Assembly (NCBI GenBank): GCA_009760855.2
Contig: WPIO01000002.1
Coordinates: 3,619,001-3,683,000 of the forward strand
Origin: Cristatella mucedo
Lineage: Eukaryota; Bryozoa; Phylactolaemata; Cristatellidae
Length of the DNA: 64,000 nt
Direction of reading: 5' to 3'
Positions 58,291 through 64,000 of this stretch are shown in pieces. The first letter of the stretch is position 1. Each line of letters opens with the position of its first letter. A program made the translations under genes and the position numbers. The notes under the pieces are model-generated. The model did no database searches. It was not told the DNA's origin and was given only the letters and a program-made list of their open reading frames with translations.

Positions 58291-58640
58291 AAATTGATAG
58301 AAGTTTCAAGACTTTCAGTGCATACAAGTTACGGTAACATCTCGAACCATTTCAATCTAATACATGTGAGGAGTGGCAAGACGACGTGAAACTGGGGAGC
58401 GAATGTGCGAAAACATGCAGAAGGAAATAGGAATCTTGGATAGCTACGCTATTCAAAACGAGATAAGCGATCTGTAGGCCAGCGTGAGAATTTTGATGCC
58501 GTTTCGCTGCTTGATCGGGAGCAAATGAAGCTCAGTCTAAATTGGCGTGATGTGGCTGATAGGCCATAGTTATTTCTGTCCTCACAGGTTGAAATGAGTA
58601 AAGTTTTTGCTACCAACTTAGCACTGGTAAGCTGATACAA
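58290..58640 (-). mobile_element. LINE relic, strongly diverged
   Basis: The order ATAAGCGATCTGTAGGCCAG, TGCCGTTTCGCTGCTTGATCGGGAGCAAATG and TGGCGTGATGTGGCTGATAG parallels the family's minus-strand reading (GCTTGACTGGGAGCCA...GTGATGTGGCAA). Confidence 0.5.
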
Positions 58641-59394
58641 AGAAGCTTAAACATACTTTACTCAGAGAAGCCACAAAAAGTCAGCAATTGCACTTCAGTT
58701 AATTCTCTAACATGGCTGTGACAGATGTTTCTGCTGTGTAAACTGGATTCTATGCAGATGTATTGCAACTTCGATGGTGCAATTTCTCTGCTTCGTGATC
58801 AAGTGTTTATTGACTTACCGGAGAATATGAAAGTATTTACTATGCTTAAATTTCACAACAGTAGGCAGCACTACGTTTCCACGACCTGCATGTGGTAATT
58901 TCGCAGCTTGTATACGGCTTTTCCCAATATAACTACACTGTATTACAGCTATTGCCGACACTAGCCACGCAATTATATCTAATAGAACAGATGTAAATGT
59001 TATCAGATGATAAAAAAAATACATCTGAATGGCTGCCTAGACCTATCTGAATCTGCAAACATGTCAGAGCTAGACTGAGTTAGCTGCACAATTCGTTCTG
59101 TTCCTAGGAGCCTAGCAAGAACACGAAGTCGCAGACTTGGAGAGTCAACGAGCGCACATTTCAAAATGCGGCGCGATATCAAAGATTAACATAGACTGAT
59201 TACTTACACATTATTGCCTCGAGTGCCAGCACTTTCTTGGTTACCGTTCGAGTGCTCTTCCTGATTGCGGTCACGGGAAACAAGTGTCTGAGCCACACAC
59301 CTCAGATCGTTTGCAGGAACATTTGCACTATGCAGGTGCGTTAGGATGCTAGTGCTAAACTAGCCCGCCACCAAACAGCAGGTCTATAGCCGAT

Positions 59395-60398
59395 ATTCTT
59401 GATGAGTTTGCTCTTCTGACTAAGCACACTATTAGCCCTCTTCCAGATGGCTTATGGTTTACTGAAGACATTTAACTGGCTAGGACTATTAGGCGCCATC
59501 TTGAAAGCTAATGCACTGGATAGGAAATGATTTTTAATAGGCTGTCATAACTTCACGGATAAACATTAATTCATCCTAGCTTAGACTAAATCTAATCTTT
59601 AAATAATCACACTTGAGCTACAGATCCACAATCTAAAATTGTCGACCACCAACCATCCACTGAATCTCGCCCAAGGTAGCACCTTACCGAGTTATCATTG
59701 AAGTGATCTAGCAGGTACTGTCTTCAGCCTATTTCCTTTATGTAGTTAACATCGTAGGGTAAATATAAAAGGTAATTTTCCAACTGGAATCGTTAAACTT
59801 AGTTCTCTGGTTTGCATTAATTCCCATCTTCGATCCTTCTTTTGATGACTTCATATCGAAGTTCATCTTCTAGTCTAAGAAGACTAATCATCCTCTAAAC
59901 CCATTACTACTTGTATCCTTCAGAGATGGATAGATTTATTTATAGCGTGTATATATAAGCAGAATAAGATTTACTTAGCCCCAATTCTTGTCCCTGAATC
60001 CTTTTAAATGCTATTGTTTGGCCACTCTCAGGGAAATCAAAACGAGGCCCGGAAAAACGTTAAGCCACTTCCGCACAGTCTTCCCACTGCGTTTCCTCTC
60101 ACTGATACTGGAATAAGCATCGGCAGACTAGCTAAACTCTTGAATCAAAAATTCGAGCAGAGCAATTAAGTTCCACTCAGTTTTTAGTTCTAACCACTCC
60201 ATCAGGTGATTCCGAACTGTTGCGAAAGTACTGTGTAACAATATTTTCAAGAATGCTACTAAGGCAGTCTCTCTGCTCGCTGTGCTAGATCTTTTGGCAG
60301 TGATTGACACTTTGGATCACCAAACCTTTTTGAGCTCCTAAGATCGTCTGGGTATCACTAGCACCGCACTGCAGTGACTTATTTTCTATCTGCCTTCC
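59395..60398 (+). mobile_element. LINE relic covering the region upstream of and into RT
   Basis: Shares CTTCTGACTAAGC.CACT and CCAGA.GGC.TA.GGTTTAC with the start of the copy at 6126, then has RT N-terminal words near 60170-60370 (AACCACTCCATCAG; GATCTTTTGGCAG; GATCACCAA; CTGGGTATCACTAGCACCGC). It is decayed beyond any open frame. Confidence 0.65.
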
Positions 60399-60550
60399 CG
60401 GTTTGGACCAGTGGCCAATGTGCTCGCCTTCGATGACCTATGTCAAGGCCATTGTGTTAGACGACCAACGTCATTAGTTCGAGCCCAGTAGCGTTTTCGA
60501 AATGCCTGAACAGAGATTCAGTTCTCTTAAGGCTCTACAGGATTGAATGA
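60399..60550 (+). mobile_element. tRNA-derived SINE (copy 3, diverged)
   Basis: Head GGTTTGGACCAGTGGCCAAT with a worn A box, a B box region AGTTCGAGCCC near 60477, and the tail AATGCCTGAACAGAGATTC and AGTTCTCTTAAGGC. It is inserted at the end of a LINE relic. Confidence 0.75.
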
Positions 60551-60559
60551 TATATAAGT

Positions 60560-60587
60560 ATATATATATATATATATATATATATGA

Positions 60588-60629
<42 letters not shown>

Positions 60630-60635
60630 TCATGG
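60560..60635. repeat. (AT)n microsatellite with palindromic ATGAAGAT arms
   Basis: ATGAAGATATAT... and ...ATATATCTTCAT flank a pure AT core, making a near-perfect palindrome of about 50 bp. Confidence 0.85.
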
Positions 60636-60745
60636 CTTACTTTAGAGCATTGAATTCAATGGGCTACAGTCATCCCAAGAGCCTTTATACGGGGGAGTGT
60701 CCAAGGGATCTGTGCTTGGTAAACTTTGTTTTGCAGTTCGAAAAA
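60625..60745 (+). mobile_element. LINE RT scrap
   Basis: Reads ATTCAATGGGCTACAGTCATC, then TACGGGGGAGTGTCCAAGGG and TCTGTGCTTGG, the counterpart of the VNVNGQRSSEVPLKY-VPQGSVL region. It continues the LINE relic that ends at 60398, so the SINE and microsatellite separate two parts of one old copy. Confidence 0.55.
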
Positions 60746-60829
60746 GTGAAATAGCTCTGTTAGGATGATATGCGTTTTAATATTATCAGTATCATTATTT
60801 TCAAAATCCAGAATATTTTGTTACGGAAG

Positions 60830-61440
60830 TCTAGAGGCGATTTCACAAAGGCATGGACCATCATGACTGGTGGTATCAATTTCTGAACATGTCTGATTTT
60901 TGGGAATTGCTAGCAGCTGAAACTAAAATAAATTAATGTGGAGGTGATATGATAGCCTGATGAAAGGCTGCTTTTTTCACACCAAGATTACGTGCTGATG
61001 CTACAGTAGATATGTGGTTGGGCCCATTTTTAGGGTTACAATTTTAACTCCTAAATTGGCATTGGTTTGAGCATAACTAAGGCCAGTGCGTCGACTATAA
61101 AAGACGTTAGTGCTGGATAGATTTATACATTTCCTTATTGTTCCACTTGATTTGATATATTTTATAGTCTCTAAAAGGAATTGTGTGCGTGTCTGTGTGT
61201 TTCTGCATGACATGACCAATGCACTAACGCCTGCTGAAATTGTGCACGTTATCACTAGCCAATGGCCTTGACAACTTTTTCCAAAGACCAAAGTTCTTAC
61301 AAGCGTTGAACACTAATACAGCCAAGACCTGATGAAGCACTCATTTTTATTTTTCCATGACTCATTAAACATGGCTCATTTACGGAAATCTAGATGCTTG
61401 CCAATTGTGCCGGTCCATATTTTTGCACACAATTACAGTC
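60830..61440. repeat. Duplicated non-coding segment (partner 54590-55200)
   Basis: Same order and orientation of shared words as listed for the partner. It also follows a LINE relic, as its partner does. Confidence 0.8.
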
Positions 61441-61939
61441 AAGTATACGTGGGTATTCTGACAGAACGCTGGTATTTGGTTTAAATAATGATCTTGACAC
61501 CACTTTTCGGTCTGCATGCATGGAAAGCCCAGCAAAAAGACTTTTTGCCACTCAGATGAGCCTAAGTAAACAATTTGACTTAAGAACACAGTTATGCCTT
61601 CAAAAATAGAATTCACAAAAGCAGCCATTCCTGAAGCGGGAATTGAAAGCTCCAACTGCATAAACAAGGAAGAACTGAGATGCTATGTTAAGCCACTATT
61701 GCATTCCACGAAACTATGACTAATTTTAAGCTTCTTGCAACAGAGTCATTGCTGACAACCCGTTGCACCAGTATGCAGTTCTTGGCAAGGATACGATGGC
61801 GCAACCGCAGAAAAACAGCACATATTCATCAGCGCGTGCATCCGGGTTAGGCATTTCTGCTACCACGAACATTCAAAAGGCTTATGCATGCATCACTTGT
61901 ACTCACTTGTAGTCCCATAGTTTAGTGCGAACCACTTCC

Positions 61940-62290
61940 AATTCAGGGTAGGGTTTTAAATATCTGCTCTTTTGATTTGAATTTTATATTTGTGACTAAG
62001 TCCATTACAATTCTTTGGATTCATTGCTTTCAGTTCGTATGCTTCCACAGAGTAGAACTCACTTCCGACTTTCATTACGGGCATTTTTTGGCGTGAAAGC
62101 ATTAAAGAAGAAGGAAAAACCGCCTTTTACCCACAGAATTTTCTGGGTATTTGGTACTTGTCCACTGTGTTCTTCTGCTGCTGGCACAGTGCATATTGCC
62201 ACTAACCGATTGCCATGCTTCATTTTCTAGGCTAATTAAAGTGCCAAGAAAGAGATTCATTTCATAGAGAACAATACAAATATCTTTAAT
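61940..62290 (+). mobile_element. LINE 3' relic (related to 47950-48290)
   Basis: Shares CTCTTTTGA, TTTGTGACTAAG/TTTGTGACCCTG, AATTCTTTG.AT.C, AAGCATTAAAGAAGAAGG-like and GAGATTCATTTCATAGAGAAC (worn tail) with the partner. Confidence 0.6.
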
Positions 62291-62639
62291 TTCAATAACA
62301 TGGGATAATCAGTCATGATCTGGGTTCCTGGGTTGATCTATGTTGGGAAGCAGAGATCTTCTGTCCCAGCATGCTAATGACTTTATGGCAGTCAACTGTG
62401 AGACTGAATAATTTTTTTCTATCGGGTATGCACTTATGAAAAAGACCTAACAGACGAGAGGCTAGGACAAAGGTTTAGCCTCAAGCCAGCCGCAATTTAT
62501 CGGCTGGTATCGATAGTTTCCGCGAATATAAGCGATTTAGGCAAAGCTGATTGCAACCTGCTACCAAAATCATTGATGCAGTCTCAGTGAATACTTTGTG
62601 ATGTCCGAGTCCTGAAGTTCTAACTTCAGGTGCCACCAC

Positions 62640-62900
62640 TCACTAACGTGACTAAATTTTGGTGGACACGAGGCGCCTGCCTGGAAAGGGACACATTTAA
62701 CTTAGTACCAATAGCCGATGAAATGTCAACAATCGCTTGTTTCGCGCCACAAGTAATATTCAGATTGAGTATGCTTAATAGCGGCCGAACGCAACCAAAT
62801 TTCTATCGTGGCAATTTCTACTTTTCTGAACAAGAAGCAAACACCAAGGTTGGAGTAGGTGCGATAAGGCACGGCTCCTAGATCAGCATACAAAAGCAGG
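62640..62900. repeat. Duplicated non-coding segment (partner 48340-48720)
   Basis: Order and words as given for the partner; it directly follows the LINE relic, as the partner follows its own. Confidence 0.7.
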
Positions 62901-64000
62901 TAAGACTATACTTGTGGGCCAGTAGTTCCTAGAGCCCCCACCCCCCCCCGCTCGTTCAGTAACATGAACATGTAAATCGCAAACGAATGAGCAGGCAACG
63001 CTTACAACTAAACAAATGAACTTGCTCACCGAGGCGTGGGAAAAGCCGGTTGAAGCAGATGCGTCTTTATTTGAGACTCCGTGACAAAATTGCAGGCGGG
63101 GTATTTTTCAGCGTACCGGACGACTTGAAAAAAATTTCACCGGTCTTTTATAGCTACATTTTCTGGCGGCTTTGTCTTATTTCATGCTCCTTTATTGACA
63201 TTCCGTGCCTAACGAATACATAAAAGCTATGCGATTGTACTGCTCCTTCATAGCGGCTCTGCTCATGCATTTAGGCTCTGTTCTGATTGGGGGAACTGCC
63301 ACAGATAATTGAGTGCAAGTATTACGGACTATGTGGCTCTGTGGTTAGAAAATGAGCAGTGATTAAAACGTCATACGGCGCCCGCGACTTTTGATATTTA
63401 CCATTGTGTGTCATGCCTGTTTGGAGATAAAACTGTTTCATGAAGGCGGAATACTATGTTCTAGCATGAAGCAGGGAGACTGATTGCTTATTAGCTAATA
63501 TTAGTAATCCTTTAAAGAAATCTTGTAAATGCTGTATGTTTTCAAGTCAAACAAATGAGAAACACTCCAAGGACATCAGAAGTACTCAGTTTGCGCATAC
63601 AATCATTGCACATTAATTTCGTACTCCCATAAAACCGAGGGCGTTAAATTAAGATGATTGAGAAGATTAGCATCTTCGCAGCTCTTATAAATTAGAAAGA
63701 AAATCTGCCAAAAATTAATAGGAAAATGCCGGTGTATCGGTGAACTCGACGACATCCAGTTTTATTACATAATGCTACTTAACTTGAGTACAACTTCATT
63801 GAATTGAATTGGAATGTTGTTGTAAATTCTTTGAACTCATCGCCGCACTTGACTTGCTTGTGGTGTCGTTGGTTTCTTACCATAGCTTCATCAGTTTCTA
63901 GCAAAAAGCACTAAATGCTGCTACTAGTGCATTGGAACACGTACCTGACAGGAATTATCTGGCCGCTAGCGAATCAAAAACAGTGGAAGCATTGTTTGGG
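62901..64000. other. Right edge, non-coding
   Basis: AT-rich sequence with a C run near 62937-62949. No exon of the glucan-binding family and no element of the LINE or SINE families is recognised. Confidence 0.45.

Overview
This is a window of a metazoan nuclear genome. The genes are split into many small exons with canonical splice sites, most of the sequence is non-coding, and it is full of LINE and SINE fragments and long dinucleotide microsatellites. The gene family present (secreted CBM39 + GH16 beta-1,3-glucan-binding/beta-1,3-glucanase-like proteins) and the active-site-intact form of the GH16 domain fit an invertebrate, plausibly a lophotrochozoan such as a mollusc or annelid. The taxon is an inference and is not proven by the sequence.

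The core is an array of five copies of one gene. Copies A (minus strand, 8632-19285), B (plus strand, 20579-29917) and C (minus strand, 32360-42096) each reconstruct to an uninterrupted 11-exon frame of 458, 465 and 463 residues, with the same intron positions and phases. Each has a signal peptide, an N-terminal CBM39 glucan-binding domain, a low-complexity linker and a GH16 domain that keeps the E-I-D-x-x-E catalytic motif. A and B are head to head across 1.3 kb; B and C are tail to tail. Copies D (about 51151-52896, minus) and E (about 56485-57064, minus) are pseudogenes. D has stops and a frameshift in exon 3 and a LINE abutting its exon 4 remnant. E has a stop and a truncation in exon 3. 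In both, the first two exons and most or all of the CBM39 domain are still open.

The left edge (1-215, minus) holds one exon of another gene that I do not recognise. Copy B lies in a conspicuously GC-rich block (about 19.9-30 kb), introns included, whereas A, C, D and E lie in AT-rich DNA. B also uses a GC-AG intron at a position where A and C use GT-AG. The A/B intergenic region carries a 69-bp GC-rich minisatellite.

The rest is dominated by copies of one L2/CR1-like LINE family in many states of decay. The longest open stretch, with an intact YADD motif, is at 14398-15354 inside intron 4 of copy A. A tRNA-derived SINE shares the 3' tail of this LINE. Non-coding segments right of 42 kb are also repeated within the window (C flank with D flank, and several blocks between 43 and 63 kb), so the array grew by tandem segmental duplication. 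I found no prokaryotic-type system, CRISPR array or functional RNA gene.
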